Notes: a model not told the origin generated them from the sequence alone. A DNA stretch of 57,314 nt from an uncultured Mediterraneibacter sp. (GCA_944375765.1 CALWAR010000001.1:1-57314), one strand, 5' to 3'; positions 8,265 to 16,268 are shown, counted from the stretch's first letter. Made by a program: numbers and translations.

Positions 8265-9611
8265 TTAGTTTCCGCTTGCTGCCTGCGTTGCCGCACTTGA
8301 AGTCTCCACATATGCGTTCACAGATTCTGTCACGTCATTCCCATTGAAAATATTCTGAAGCATGTTCCACCATGCAGTACGCTGATCTGCCCAGCCCGGA
8401 GTTACATTGTAGTAATCGCCAAGGTACGGCATCATGGAATTAAACACTGTCATGCGCTCTTCCTGATCTGATCCTTCATATACGTTTCCAAAGGAGGAAC
8501 GTACCGGGAAGAATCCGGAAGCGATCACGCTCTGCGGCCCCTGTGTCTCATCATCGCATACAAACTGGATGAATTGCTTTGCAGCGTCGATCTTTGCCTC
8601 GTCTCCATTGTCAAAGATACCGAATCCGTAGATACCACCGTCAAGCTCCGGCACACCGTCGTCAGACGGGAATGTCATGGCATATGCGGTAAAATCGATC
8701 TGTTCTGCATAGTTTGATTCATTAGATGCATTCCATGCAAAGGACATAGCAACGGTTCCGTTTGCGAAAAGCTGAAGCTCATCTGCCGCCTGAAGGCCTG
8801 CGTCGTGGCTGAGCAGACCTGCCTGCTCCCAGTCAACGAGCTGCTGAAGACCTCTGATGCCTGCCTCGCTGTTCATTGTCCACTCTGTGTGATCCGCATT
8901 CGTAAACTCAGCGCTGTAAAGATTCCTTGCAAGGGCTCTTGTACCCTGGTCGCCGCCCTGTCCTCCGCAGTAGACGATACCGGTTGTCTCAACGCCCGCG
9001 TCTTTGAGCGCCTGCAGCGCATTTCCGAAGTCCTCAGTTGTCCATGTTCTTGTTTCCTCGTCTATGTACTGAAGAGCTCCTGCTTCTTCAAACACTTCAT
9101 AGTTGATCGCCATACAGTGCGCGTTCATACACAGCGGATACTCATAATATGCGCCGTCAGATGACCTGCAGGCATTTACCACAGCCTCGCTTACTGCAGA
9201 AATGTCTGAAATTGTTCCCTCATCCCAGAGGTCGCTCAGATCCACCATCCTGCCTGCCGCGCCCCATGTAGTCACAAGACGCTCCGGCCCCTCCATGATG
9301 ATGTCCGGCGCCGTCCCCGCTTCGATGGCAGCCGTCACCTGATCGTCGCCTGAGGTATAGTCCAGAAATTCCACAGAAACGGAAATGTCCGGATACTGCT
9401 CGTTAAATGCGGCTACAATGCCGTCCACTGTAGCGGAATCTCCCCAGGATCCGATAGGATAAGTCCACAGTGTGATCTCCGTCCCTTCTGAACCCCCGCT
9501 GTCATTCCCCTCTGCTGTGTTCTCTGAGCCTCCGTCTCCGCCGCAGGCTGATAATCCTGTCATCATCCCGGCACAAAGCAACAGAGACATCCATTTTTTC
9601 CAGTTTTTCAT
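8265..9611 (-). CDS. Extracellular solute-binding lipoprotein, probable sialic-acid binder
   Basis: A 448-residue family 1 sugar-binding protein. It starts with a lipoprotein signal: Lys-rich n-region, hydrophobic stretch, and lipobox LSAC with the lipidated Cys at 23. A Gly/Ser/Glu-rich linker follows. The mature part has ITLWTYPIGSWGD and VEFLDYTSGDDQVTAAIEAGTAPDI, typical of CUT1 binding proteins. It is the first gene of the nan operon behind a strong promoter and an AAAGGAGG site. The ligand is inferred from the downstream nanAEK genes. Confidence 0.92.
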   Translation of the reverse strand: MKNWKKWMSLLLCAGMMTGLSACGGDGGSENTAEGNDSGGSEGTEITLWTYPIGSWGDSATVDGIVAAFNEQYPDISVSVEFLDYTSGDDQVTAAIEAGTAPDIIMEGPERLVTTWGAAGRMVDLSDLWDEGTISDISAVSEAVVNACRSSDGAYYEYPLCMNAHCMAINYEVFEEAGALQYIDEETRTWTTEDFGNALQALKDAGVETTGIVYCGGQGGDQGTRALARNLYSAEFTNADHTEWTMNSEAGIRGLQQLVDWEQAGLLSHDAGLQAADELQLFANGTVAMSFAWNASNESNYAEQIDFTAYAMTFPSDDGVPELDGGIYGFGIFDNGDEAKIDAAKQFIQFVCDDETQGPQSVIASGFFPVRSSFGNVYEGSDQEERMTVFNSMMPYLGDYYNVTPGWADQRTAWWNMLQNIFNGNDVTESVNAYVETSSAATQAASGN

Positions 9612-9662
9612 AAAACATCCTCCTTTTTTTCTTTTGATTTAGTTGTTTTATCTGGTAAGTTT

Positions 9663-9691
9663 AATATATACGAAATAAAAATTTTTTTCAA
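9663..9691 (-). promoter_or_regulatory. Promoter of the nan operon with embedded palindrome
   Basis: On the minus strand TTGAAA (9686-9691) and TATATT (9663-9668) are separated by 17 bases. The spacer overlaps a near-palindrome, GAAA...TTTC at 9672-9689, of the kind expected for RpiR-family operators. The predicted leader is about 45 bases. Confidence 0.8.
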
Positions 9692-9702
9692 CTATTTTTT
9701 TT

Positions 9703-9726
9703 AACAAAAATTTTTTTATTTTTGTT
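9703..9726. promoter_or_regulatory. Perfect 9+9 inverted repeat upstream of the nan promoter
   Basis: AACAAAAAT (9703-9711) and ATTTTTGTT (9718-9726) form a perfect inverted repeat around a six-base T run. It lies upstream of both the nan promoter and the divergent ABC-F promoter. It is a candidate operator, with the caution that the whole region is AT-rich. Confidence 0.45.
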
Positions 9727-9760
9727 CATTATGACTAATTTGAAGCTGTTTTGAATTTTC

Positions 9761-9788
9761 TTGTTTTTTCAATTGTTTCGGTTATAAT
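9761..9788 (+). promoter_or_regulatory. Promoter of the ABC-F gene
   Basis: TTGTTT (9761-9766) and TATAAT (9783-9788) are 16 bases apart. A GAGGAGG ribosome site follows shortly before the ATG at 9815, giving a short leader of about 20 bases. Confidence 0.7.
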
Positions 9789-9814
9789 GGATATCTGAGA
9801 GGAGGAGTTCCGAT

Positions 9815-11731
9815 ATGATACTCGCATGTCATAATATTGAAAAATCTTTTGGCGACCGGGTGATCGTCCATGAGGGTTCTTTTCATATAGAAGAACGGGA
9901 AAAGGCCGCTCTGGTCGGTGTAAACGGCGCCGGAAAATCTACTATATTAAAAATGATCATGGATGAGGAGCCGCTTGACGGAGGGGATATTATTCTCGCC
10001 AAAGGAAAAACGATCGGTTATCTCGCCCAGCACCAGAATCTGCTCCCCGACGGTACGATCTATGAAGAGGTTCGTTCCGCAAAGGCGGATATTATTGAAA
10101 TGGAACAACGGATCCGTTCGATCGAACTGGAATTGGACTCTCTTTCCGGAAAGGAACTGGAAAGCCGTCTTGATACATACAACCGCCTGCAGTCCGAATT
10201 TGAATCCCGCAACGGATACGCCTGCGAAAGCGAGATCGTCGGCGTGCTCAAAGGACTCGGCTTTACAGAGGGGGATTTCAGCAAGAAGACCGACACCCTG
10301 TCAGGAGGTCAGAAGACGCGCGTGGCTCTGGGGAAGCTGCTGCTCACTGATCCGGACGTCCTTCTTCTGGACGAGCCTACCAATCACCTTGACCTTAATT
10401 CCATCGCATGGCTGGAAGCCTACCTGATCAACTATCCGGGAGCCGTTTTCATCGTATCCCACGACAGATATTTTCTGAACCGCGTCGTCACTAAAGTCGT
10501 AGAGATAGAAAACGGCGAAATCCGCATGTATATGGGTAATTATAAGGCATACTCCGTCAAAAAGCAGCAGCTTCGCGACGCAAGACTGAAAGAATACTTT
10601 AATCAGCAAAGAGAGATCAAACATCAGCAGGCAGTCATCGACAAGTTAAAATCCTTTAACCGTGAAAAGTCCATCCGCCGCGCAGAAAGCCGCGAAAAAA
10701 TGCTTGAAAAGATCAGACCGGTAGAAAAGCCTGCGGAAGTCAATACCGAAATGCATTTTACTCTTGAACCGTCCTGTGTCAGCGGCAATGACGTCCTGAC
10801 TGTGGAGCATCTTTCGAAACAGTTTGACGGTCAGATGCTTTTTCACGACGTCAGCTTTGAGATAAAACGCGGAGAACATGTAGCGGTGATCGGCGACAAC
10901 GGAACAGGCAAGACTACGCTTTTAAAGATATTGAATCAGGTTCAGGCTGCGGATACCGGCTCCTTTACGCTCGGCGCAAAAGTTCAGATCGGTTATTATG
11001 ACCAGGAACACCATGTGCTCCATGATGATAAAACGATATTTGAGGAGATCTCCGATGAATATCCGACGCTTACAAACACACAGATCCGTAACACGCTTGC
11101 CGCATTTCAATTTACAGGCGACGAAGTCTTTCAGGAGATACGTTCCTTAAGCGGAGGCGAAAAAGGCCGTGTATCTCTGGCGAAACTCATGCTCTCCGAG
11201 GCAAACTTCCTGATCCTGGATGAGCCCACCAATCATCTGGATATCGCGTCAAAAGAAATACTGGAAGAAGCTCTCAATAACTACAGCGGCACTGTGCTGT
11301 ATGTGTCTCATGACAGATATTTTATCAACAGTACTGCCACGAGGATACTTGAGCTCGTCAACCGGACTTTTGTAAACTATATCGGCAATTACGATTACTA
11401 TATCGAGAAGAAAGATGAACTGACACAGGCGTATGCACCTGCGGCCGGAACTACCGGAAAAAGTTCCGACGACACGCCGGGCTCATCTCGTCTGAACTGG
11501 CGGGAACAGAAAGAGCAGCAGGCAAAAGAGCGCAAGCGTAAAAACGACCTTAAGAAAGCCGAGGAAGAGATCAGCCGCCTGGAAGACCGTAACTCCCAGA
11601 TCGACCACGAAATGACGCTGGAAGAAGTCTACTCTAATTCCGTCAAATGCCAGGAACTGGCAGAAGAACACGCTGCAAACGAAAAAAGACTGGAGGAGCT
11701 GTACGAGATGTGGGAGATGCTGGCTGAGTGA
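9815..11731 (+). CDS. ABC-F family ATPase (YdiF-like)
   Basis: A 638-residue soluble protein with two ABC ATPase domains and no membrane part. Domain 1 has Walker A GVNGAGKS (35-42), signature LSGGQ and LLLDEPTNHLD. Domain 2 has GDNGTGKT, LSGGEKGR and LILDEPTNHLD. A charged linker of about 80 residues lies between them, and the C-terminus is a long Glu/Lys coiled coil (about 545-638). ABC-F proteins act on ribosomes; some give antibiotic protection and others help translation. The C-terminal coiled coil and overall layout fit the housekeeping YdiF/Uup types better than a resistance factor. It is transcribed alone, divergent from the nan operon. Confidence 0.93.
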   Translation: MILACHNIEKSFGDRVIVHEGSFHIEEREKAALVGVNGAGKSTILKMIMDEEPLDGGDIILAKGKTIGYLAQHQNLLPDGTIYEEVRSAKADIIEMEQRIRSIELELDSLSGKELESRLDTYNRLQSEFESRNGYACESEIVGVLKGLGFTEGDFSKKTDTLSGGQKTRVALGKLLLTDPDVLLLDEPTNHLDLNSIAWLEAYLINYPGAVFIVSHDRYFLNRVVTKVVEIENGEIRMYMGNYKAYSVKKQQLRDARLKEYFNQQREIKHQQAVIDKLKSFNREKSIRRAESREKMLEKIRPVEKPAEVNTEMHFTLEPSCVSGNDVLTVEHLSKQFDGQMLFHDVSFEIKRGEHVAVIGDNGTGKTTLLKILNQVQAADTGSFTLGAKVQIGYYDQEHHVLHDDKTIFEEISDEYPTLTNTQIRNTLAAFQFTGDEVFQEIRSLSGGEKGRVSLAKLMLSEANFLILDEPTNHLDIASKEILEEALNNYSGTVLYVSHDRYFINSTATRILELVNRTFVNYIGNYDYYIEKKDELTQAYAPAAGTTGKSSDDTPGSSRLNWREQKEQQAKERKRKNDLKKAEEEISRLEDRNSQIDHEMTLEEVYSNSVKCQELAEEHAANEKRLEELYEMWEMLAE

Positions 11732-12105
11732 ACTTCGTGTTTGCCGGGGAGACTGCCGATGATATAAGATCCGAAAACGGGCGGAGATGAGTCACGGAAA
11801 TACTTTTTTTGCGAGGAACGGCATGTGCTTCAGGCTCCGCTCCATAATCTGAGAAAAACTAAAGGATCTGAAATCTGATGAAAAGCAAAGCCGCAAAATG
11901 GACAACTCGCTTTTGGCTCAGACAGTCCATTTTGCGGCTTAACATCAGCTTCCAGCTCCTTAACTTTTTCTGACAGATTATTCCGAAGTCGCCTTCCCCA
12001 CATACCGCTCATCTCATTTAAGTCTTCCTGCACCTCATCTCTATCCGTTTTCTGCTTTGTCTCATCCGGCAGTCACTCCAACAAAACCGAAAGCTAAAAA
12101 GCCGT
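11732..12105. repeat. Large palindromic repeat, copy 1 (minus orientation)
   Basis: An imperfect inverted repeat whose arms extend about 165-175 bases each side, starting at the stop of the ABC-F gene. The apex is a perfect 16-bp stem, 11888-11903 against 11925-11940, with a 21-base loop. Read on the minus strand, the loop contains TGTCTGAG and CGAGTT. Further out, arms pair again: CGGTATGTG with CACATGCCG (12006-11998 with 11830-11822), and the GACTGCCG/CGGCAGTC region near 11751 and 12065. It shares conserved blocks with copies at 12158 and 15092. The unit fills half of the gap between two convergent genes. No credible coding region is present; a short open frame across the loop is a by-product. 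Confidence 0.8.
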
Positions 12106-12157
12106 TTGAAAGAGGCGCGTAGTTGATAAACTTTGCCCTTTCGATCGGTTTTCTGTA

Positions 12158-12526
12158 AATTCCGCGATTGCCGGGGAGGCACTTCCGATTGGATGAACGC
12201 AGAAAATCAAATGGATACAGCCGACATGATGCACCTTTCGGACAGTCGGGATCGTAATGCGGCCGGTGACTGTGTAAGGTCGTTAGTCAAAGTTAAAGCC
12301 TGTGGTATGGCGTTAATCAGGCAAATGAAGTTGTCTGAGTAAAACGAGTTCTTCATTTGCCTGATTGCTTTTAGCCACATCGCAGGCTTGTTACTTTGTC
12401 TTATGGCCTGTAACCGGAGCCGGAAGCATTACGATCCCGACTGTTCCGAATATATGCGTCACTCCACTGTATCCGCCTGATTTTCGGACGATTTATTAAG
12501 TAAAGTCTCCACGGCAAACACGAATT
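12158..12526. repeat. Large palindromic repeat, copy 2 (plus orientation)
   Basis: The second copy has a perfect 16-bp apical stem (12315-12330 with 12351-12366) and a 20-base loop containing TGTCTGAG and CGAGTT. A near-perfect outer stem of about 23 bp pairs ACAGTCGGGATCGTAATGC (ending at 12260) with its complement near 12424-12445. Imperfect pairing continues to 12158 and 12526. Conserved blocks outside the apex are CGGTGACTGTG, AAAGTTAA, TTTTAGCCA, TTGTTACTTTG and ACCGGAGCC. It ends three bases before the stop of the convergent membrane-protein gene. Confidence 0.82.
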
Positions 12527-12528
12527 TC

Positions 12529-12927
12529 TTACTTCTTCCTGCACATGGGATACCACAGTACGGCCGCCGCAAAGCTGACGCCCGCCAGTCCTCCTGCAAT
12601 TATGCATCTCAGATACTCTGCCGGCCCGGACGCCGTCATAATTATTCCTGCAAAGCAGACTCCTGCGATCACGGGATGGCAGATGAGCCAAAGGGCATTG
12701 ACACATCCGATGAAATATTTCATGAGTCTGATGTTCAGACAGTAAAGAACCAGAGGGACGATGTAACTTCCTCCGCACATTATAAGATTGAAGTACATCC
12801 CGGCGCTTCCAAACCGTGTGCCGTTCCCTGTTTTCGCAAGCGGCGTAAGCGTCACTGCAATGAGTTCACAGCCAAACAGCACAGCCGCTATTACTGTCCA
12901 GAGGATCACCCTTTCTTTTTCTTTCAT
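12529..12927 (-). CDS. Small membrane protein of unknown function
   Basis: A 132-residue protein with four hydrophobic segments (about 8-28, 44-64, 68-95 and 105-126), a charged MKEKER start and a CRKK end, so it probably sits in the membrane with both ends inside. I do not recognise the family. It is divergent from the LytTR two-component genes and is not an AgrB-type protease (too short, no conserved His/Cys pair). A TGTTATGAT extended -10 (12974-12979 on the minus strand) lies just downstream of two TGTCATTT repeats, so the adjacent response regulator may control it. The ribosome site is AAGGGG before the ATG at 12927. Confidence 0.75.
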   Translation of the reverse strand: MKEKERVILWTVIAAVLFGCELIAVTLTPLAKTGNGTRFGSAGMYFNLIMCGGSYIVPLVLYCLNIRLMKYFIGCVNALWLICHPVIAGVCFAGIIMTASGPAEYLRCIIAGGLAGVSFAAAVLWYPMCRKK

Positions 12928-13007
12928 GCTATTTTCCCCTTTCCATTCCGATTTCTATCGGGATTTTTTAGCTATCATAACAGAAAAAGCCGGTAATATT
13001 GCGGGGC

Positions 13008-13083
13008 TGTCATTTCCGGTATATCCGCATGTCATTTTTGAACGCTTTGGGCGCTTGTCTGTCTTGTGCAAAAGAATTATACT
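13008..13083 (+). promoter_or_regulatory. Promoter of the LytTR operon with two direct repeats
   Basis: TTGTCT (13055-13060) and TATACT (13078-13083) have a 17-base spacer. Upstream lie two direct repeats of TGTCATTT at 13008-13015 and 13030-13037, spaced 22 bases start to start (two helical turns). This is the layout used by LytTR-domain regulators. The repeats also sit just upstream of the divergent promoter of the membrane-protein gene. Confidence 0.65.
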
Positions 13084-13116
13084 GTTATTAAATACAAAGA
13101 TCCGGAGGAATATATC

Positions 13117-13827
13117 ATGTTATCTGTCGCCATCTGCGAAGACAATGTCCCGGTACAGTCTCAGCTTGAAAACTATATACATGAACTGTTCAGCAGCTGT
13201 CCGGTGGAGGTCTTTTCTTCCGGCGAAGAGCTGCTCTCCTGCCTTGAGGAAAAAGAAAACAACTTTTCCATTTATCTGATGGATATCTCTCTCCCCGGAA
13301 TTTCCGGGATCGAGACTGCTGCGGCCATAAGAGCCCGTGATCCATATGCTCTGATCCTGTATATCACCGATTACAGAGAGTATGTGTACCAGGTCTTTGA
13401 GACGCTTCCTTACCGCTTTATCCTCAAACCTGTCGACAAAAACATATTCCAGAAATCACTGTCCGACGCCATGAATTACTGTACGGACCGGAAGAAAATG
13501 TTTCTCTTTCACATTGACCGGTCACAATATCAGATCCCTCTGCAGGAGATCGTATATTTTGAATCGCATCTTCGCCGTATTACACTCCATACCCAGAAAG
13601 AAGCCTACACTTTCTACGGACGGCTTCAGGATCTGACCGCCGGACTCAATCCGATGCTTTTTGTGCGTACACATGCTTCTTATATTGTAAATATGGAGTA
13701 TATACGTGTTGTCCGCGAGACAGAAGCCGAACTGCAGACCGGCGAACGCATCCCTGTCAGCCGGAAGCACCGCACTTCTGTCCGTTCAGAGCATCTGAAA
13801 TATATGAAATGGAGAACAACGCAATGA
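13117..13827 (+). CDS. LytTR-family response regulator
   Basis: A 236-residue two-domain regulator. The receiver domain (1-120) has the acidic pair E8/D9, the phospho-acceptor in YLMDISLPG (D56) and the conserved Lys in LKPVDK. The C-terminal LytTR DNA-binding domain (about 135-230) has IVYFESHLRRITLHT, FVRTHASYIVN and IPVSRKH. An earlier ATG at 13066 is possible, but the ATG at 13117 follows CCGGAGG and gives the normal receiver start. Its stop overlaps the kinase start as ATGA. Such pairs usually sense peptides or cell-envelope states; no peptide precursor was found nearby. Confidence 0.94.
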   Translation: MLSVAICEDNVPVQSQLENYIHELFSSCPVEVFSSGEELLSCLEEKENNFSIYLMDISLPGISGIETAAAIRARDPYALILYITDYREYVYQVFETLPYRFILKPVDKNIFQKSLSDAMNYCTDRKKMFLFHIDRSQYQIPLQEIVYFESHLRRITLHTQKEAYTFYGRLQDLTAGLNPMLFVRTHASYIVNMEYIRVVRETEAELQTGERIPVSRKHRTSVRSEHLKYMKWRTTQ

Positions 13828-15110
13828 TATACTTCACACATTATGATATTTATCTCAATACCTTTCTCTGTGTGATCGACATGATCGTTATCATGGAGCT
13901 CCGGGAACGCATCTACGGCCGTATCATGCGCCTGCGCGGCGTATGCATCGCACTGTCCGCCGCACTTGCAGTGCTGATCATGATCCTGCCGGAATCATAC
14001 AGAAATACTTACCTCACTCTCCCTGTCAGCATGGTACTGCTCCCCTTTTATCCGAAGAATCTTAAGAAGAAACTGCTGTTTGAAGTCTGTCTGTTTTCAA
14101 GCGTCTTCACGTATATGATGACTCTCAATGACATCACAAACATGACTCCCCGTTTCAGTGAACGGGTGATAACGTATATCGCCCTCTATCATGCAGGCCT
14201 CTGGATCCTCCTGTTTGTCGTTCTGAGACTGTGCAGAAATATAGATACAGACATCCCCCTGTCATTGTGGTCTGTCTTTCTCCTGATACCAGTCTGCATC
14301 TTTGCAAGTTCGGCTGCCCTGATCCCTCTTTTGGGCAGCAGTTACCTGTCGAGACCAGAGTCCGACATACTGCACCTGATCGTTCAGGCAACGTTTTTGT
14401 TCATTAATCTTGCACTTCTGGAGTTTTTGCAGAAATTCACAGGATACTTTCAGAAAGAAAAAGAACAGAGCCTTCTCAGACAGCAGCTCCAGTATCAGGA
14501 AAGTCATTATCAGCACCTGATCCGTTCGTCCGAACAGATACAAAAGATTCGCCATGATATGAAAAATCATCTTCAGACGCTGTCGATCCTGTATCATGAG
14601 AACAGAACCGATGAACTGCAGGAATATCTTCGTCAGACTTACGAACTGCTCGACAATTCCGGGCAGATCATATCCACAGGGAACCCGTCATTTGACGCGG
14701 TCCTTAATATCAAACTGGCGGAAATGGCCAAAACCGGTATTTCCTGCTCTCCCGCTCTCTCGATCCCCCGTGGACTGGCTCTGCCATTCTCCGATACAGT
14801 GACCATACTGGGAAATCTGCTCGATAACGCAATAAATTCATGCACTGCCTCTTCGACCGTAACCCTCTCGGTCACATGGCAGCAGGGGACACTCTTCCTG
14901 CACATGGAGAATCCGTGCACAGCCGCCGAAAAAGCTCCTTACGGGATCGGAATGAAAAATGTAGAAGAGACAGTAAAGAAACACTCCGGTACTATGAGCA
15001 CAGAAGTAAAAGACGGAAAATACATAACAGATCTCATACTCTACAAAATAGAGATACGACACACAGAAGAAACTCCTGATTTGATAACTCTTTCATCCAT
15101 GGAAGGATAA
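13824..15110 (+). CDS. GHKL sensor histidine kinase (AgrC-like class)
   Basis: A 428-residue membrane kinase with about six hydrophobic segments in residues 1-205 and a cytoplasmic kinase core. The phospho-acceptor motif is RHDMKNHL (H244), the N box is NLLDNAINSC (N335), and GIGMKNV is the G box. I chose the ATG at 13824, which overlaps the regulator stop and has GGAG upstream. A start at 13809 has no ribosome site. The last five codons and stop lie inside the left arm of palindromic repeat copy 3, so the mRNA ends in that structure. The signal is unknown. Confidence 0.92.
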   Translation: MIYFTHYDIYLNTFLCVIDMIVIMELRERIYGRIMRLRGVCIALSAALAVLIMILPESYRNTYLTLPVSMVLLPFYPKNLKKKLLFEVCLFSSVFTYMMTLNDITNMTPRFSERVITYIALYHAGLWILLFVVLRLCRNIDTDIPLSLWSVFLLIPVCIFASSAALIPLLGSSYLSRPESDILHLIVQATFLFINLALLEFLQKFTGYFQKEKEQSLLRQQLQYQESHYQHLIRSSEQIQKIRHDMKNHLQTLSILYHENRTDELQEYLRQTYELLDNSGQIISTGNPSFDAVLNIKLAEMAKTGISCSPALSIPRGLALPFSDTVTILGNLLDNAINSCTASSTVTLSVTWQQGTLFLHMENPCTAAEKAPYGIGMKNVEETVKKHSGTMSTEVKDGKYITDLILYKIEIRHTEETPDLITLSSMEG

Positions 15111-15299
15111 TGAGGTCGGCGACTGTGGAGGGGAATTATGAAAAGTTAAAAGCAGGGAAATGGCATTAAGTGGAAAAATGCGGTTGTCTGAGCTTGCGAG
15201 TTCCGCATTTTTTCACTTGTTTTTAGCCATTTTCCTGCTTTGTTACTTTGAGTTATTTCCTGCAACCGGAGCCGAAATCATTATCCCTCCATGGATGAA
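15092..15299. repeat. Large palindromic repeat, copy 3 (plus orientation)
   Basis: The third copy has a 16-bp apical stem with one G-T pair (15168-15183 with 15203-15218) and a 19-base loop carrying TGTCTGAG and CGAGTT. The outer arms TTCATCCATGGA...GGATAATGA (from 15092) and their complement (to 15299) are almost perfect. It shares CGGCGACTGTG, AAAGTTAA, TGGCATTA, TTTTAGCCA, TTGTTACTTTG and ACCGGAGCCG with copy 2. It spans the whole gap between the kinase gene and convergent degV, and overlaps the kinase stop. It may act as a two-way terminator. Confidence 0.82.
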
Positions 15300-15304
15300 T
15301 ACGT

Positions 15305-16168
15305 TTACCTCTTATTCCCCATACAGAACACCGCTACGACTCCCGGCCCTGTATGGCTTCCGATCACGGTTCCGATATTGTTTATCAGGATATTGTCGAT
15401 CCCCATCTTCTCGCGAACAAGCTTCGCCACATATTCTGCATCGTCAAGACAGTCCCCGTGAGTGATCATGATGATGTCGTTATCCCATCCTTTAGACTGT
15501 TCGACCGCCATATCTACGATCCTGTTGAGTGATTTCTTTCGTCCCCGCTCTTTTCCGATCACCTGGAGTTTTCCGTTGTCGTCCATATGTATGATCGGTT
15601 TTATCTGAACCAGCGTTCCGAGTACAGCCGTTGTCTTGGACACACGGCCGCCCCTGTGCAGGTGGTTCAGGTCGTCTACTGTCACGTCATGACAGATATG
15701 GAGTTTATTCTCTTCCACCCACTCTGAGAGTTCGTCGATCGTCATTCCTTTTTCTTTCTGCTGGAGCGCTTTGTACAGAAGGAGACCCTCGCCAAGGCAG
15801 GCGCAGAGCGTATCGATCACGATCACTTTCGCCTCGGGGTACTTCTCCTGAAGAGTCTCTCCCGCGATCTTCATGCTGTTCAGAGTTCCGCTTAAAGCGG
15901 ATGAGAAGCCCAGATGCAGGATGTCTTTCCCGTCTTTTAAGAATGGCTCCAGCAGATCTGCCGCCTCTTCGGGGTTTACCTGGGAAGTAGTGGACATCTT
16001 CCCCTCTCTTAATTTTGCAAAAAACTCTTTTGCCGTCAGCCCTTCCATATCTGTATATGTCTCGCCGTCGATCGTGTACCTTAACGGGACTACGGGGACA
16101 TTTCTCTCCTCGAGCCACTCTTTTGGCAGATCAACAGTACTGTTCACTGTGATCACATATTCTCTCAT
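15305..16168 (-). CDS. DegV family fatty-acid-binding protein
   Basis: A 287-residue DegV protein. Members such as FakB bind a fatty acid and present it to the FakA kinase for use in phospholipids. Characteristic segments are TVDLPKEW near the start, STTSQVNPEEA, LHLGFSSALSGTLNS, DTLCACLGEG, LNHLHRGGRVSK and a C-terminal IGSHTGPGVVAVFC. No FakA gene is nearby. It has its own promoter at 16240-16268 and an AGGAGG site before the ATG. A short hairpin (CTGCATA...TGTGCAG) lies in the leader. Which fatty acid it binds cannot be told. Confidence 0.93.
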   Translation of the reverse strand: MREYVITVNSTVDLPKEWLEERNVPVVPLRYTIDGETYTDMEGLTAKEFFAKLREGKMSTTSQVNPEEAADLLEPFLKDGKDILHLGFSSALSGTLNSMKIAGETLQEKYPEAKVIVIDTLCACLGEGLLLYKALQQKEKGMTIDELSEWVEENKLHICHDVTVDDLNHLHRGGRVSKTTAVLGTLVQIKPIIHMDDNGKLQVIGKERGRKKSLNRIVDMAVEQSKGWDNDIIMITHGDCLDDAEYVAKLVREKMGIDNILINNIGTVIGSHTGPGVVAVFCMGNKR

Positions 16169-16239
16169 TGCTGTTTCCTCCTAAATATTGCTGTTCTTTT
16201 GCTCTGCACAAAAATATGCAGAATATCACCGCTTTATCT

Positions 16240-16268
16240 ATCATATCACCTTTTAGAGCGTTTATCAA
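16240..16268 (-). promoter_or_regulatory. Promoter of degV
   Basis: TTGATA (16263-16268) and TATGAT (16240-16245) on the minus strand, 17-base spacer. The leader is about 65 bases. Confidence 0.75.

Noticed and set aside
11830-12075. Open frame on the minus strand with a CPFCG motif through palindrome copy 1
   Set aside because: The frame runs through both arms and the loop of the repeat, has no ribosome site, and related frames in copies 2 and 3 are broken or different.
12085-12160. Possible fourth copy of the palindromic element
   Set aside because: AAAACCG...CGGTTTT pairing exists, but the TGTCTGAG/CGAGTT loop is absent.
12133-12342. 69-codon plus-strand frame in palindrome copy 2
   Set aside because: It lies in the left arm and loop of the repeat and has no convincing start signal.
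12529-12927. AgrB-like peptide-processing protease next to the AgrC-like kinase
   Set aside because: The protein is too short and lacks the conserved catalytic His and Cys.
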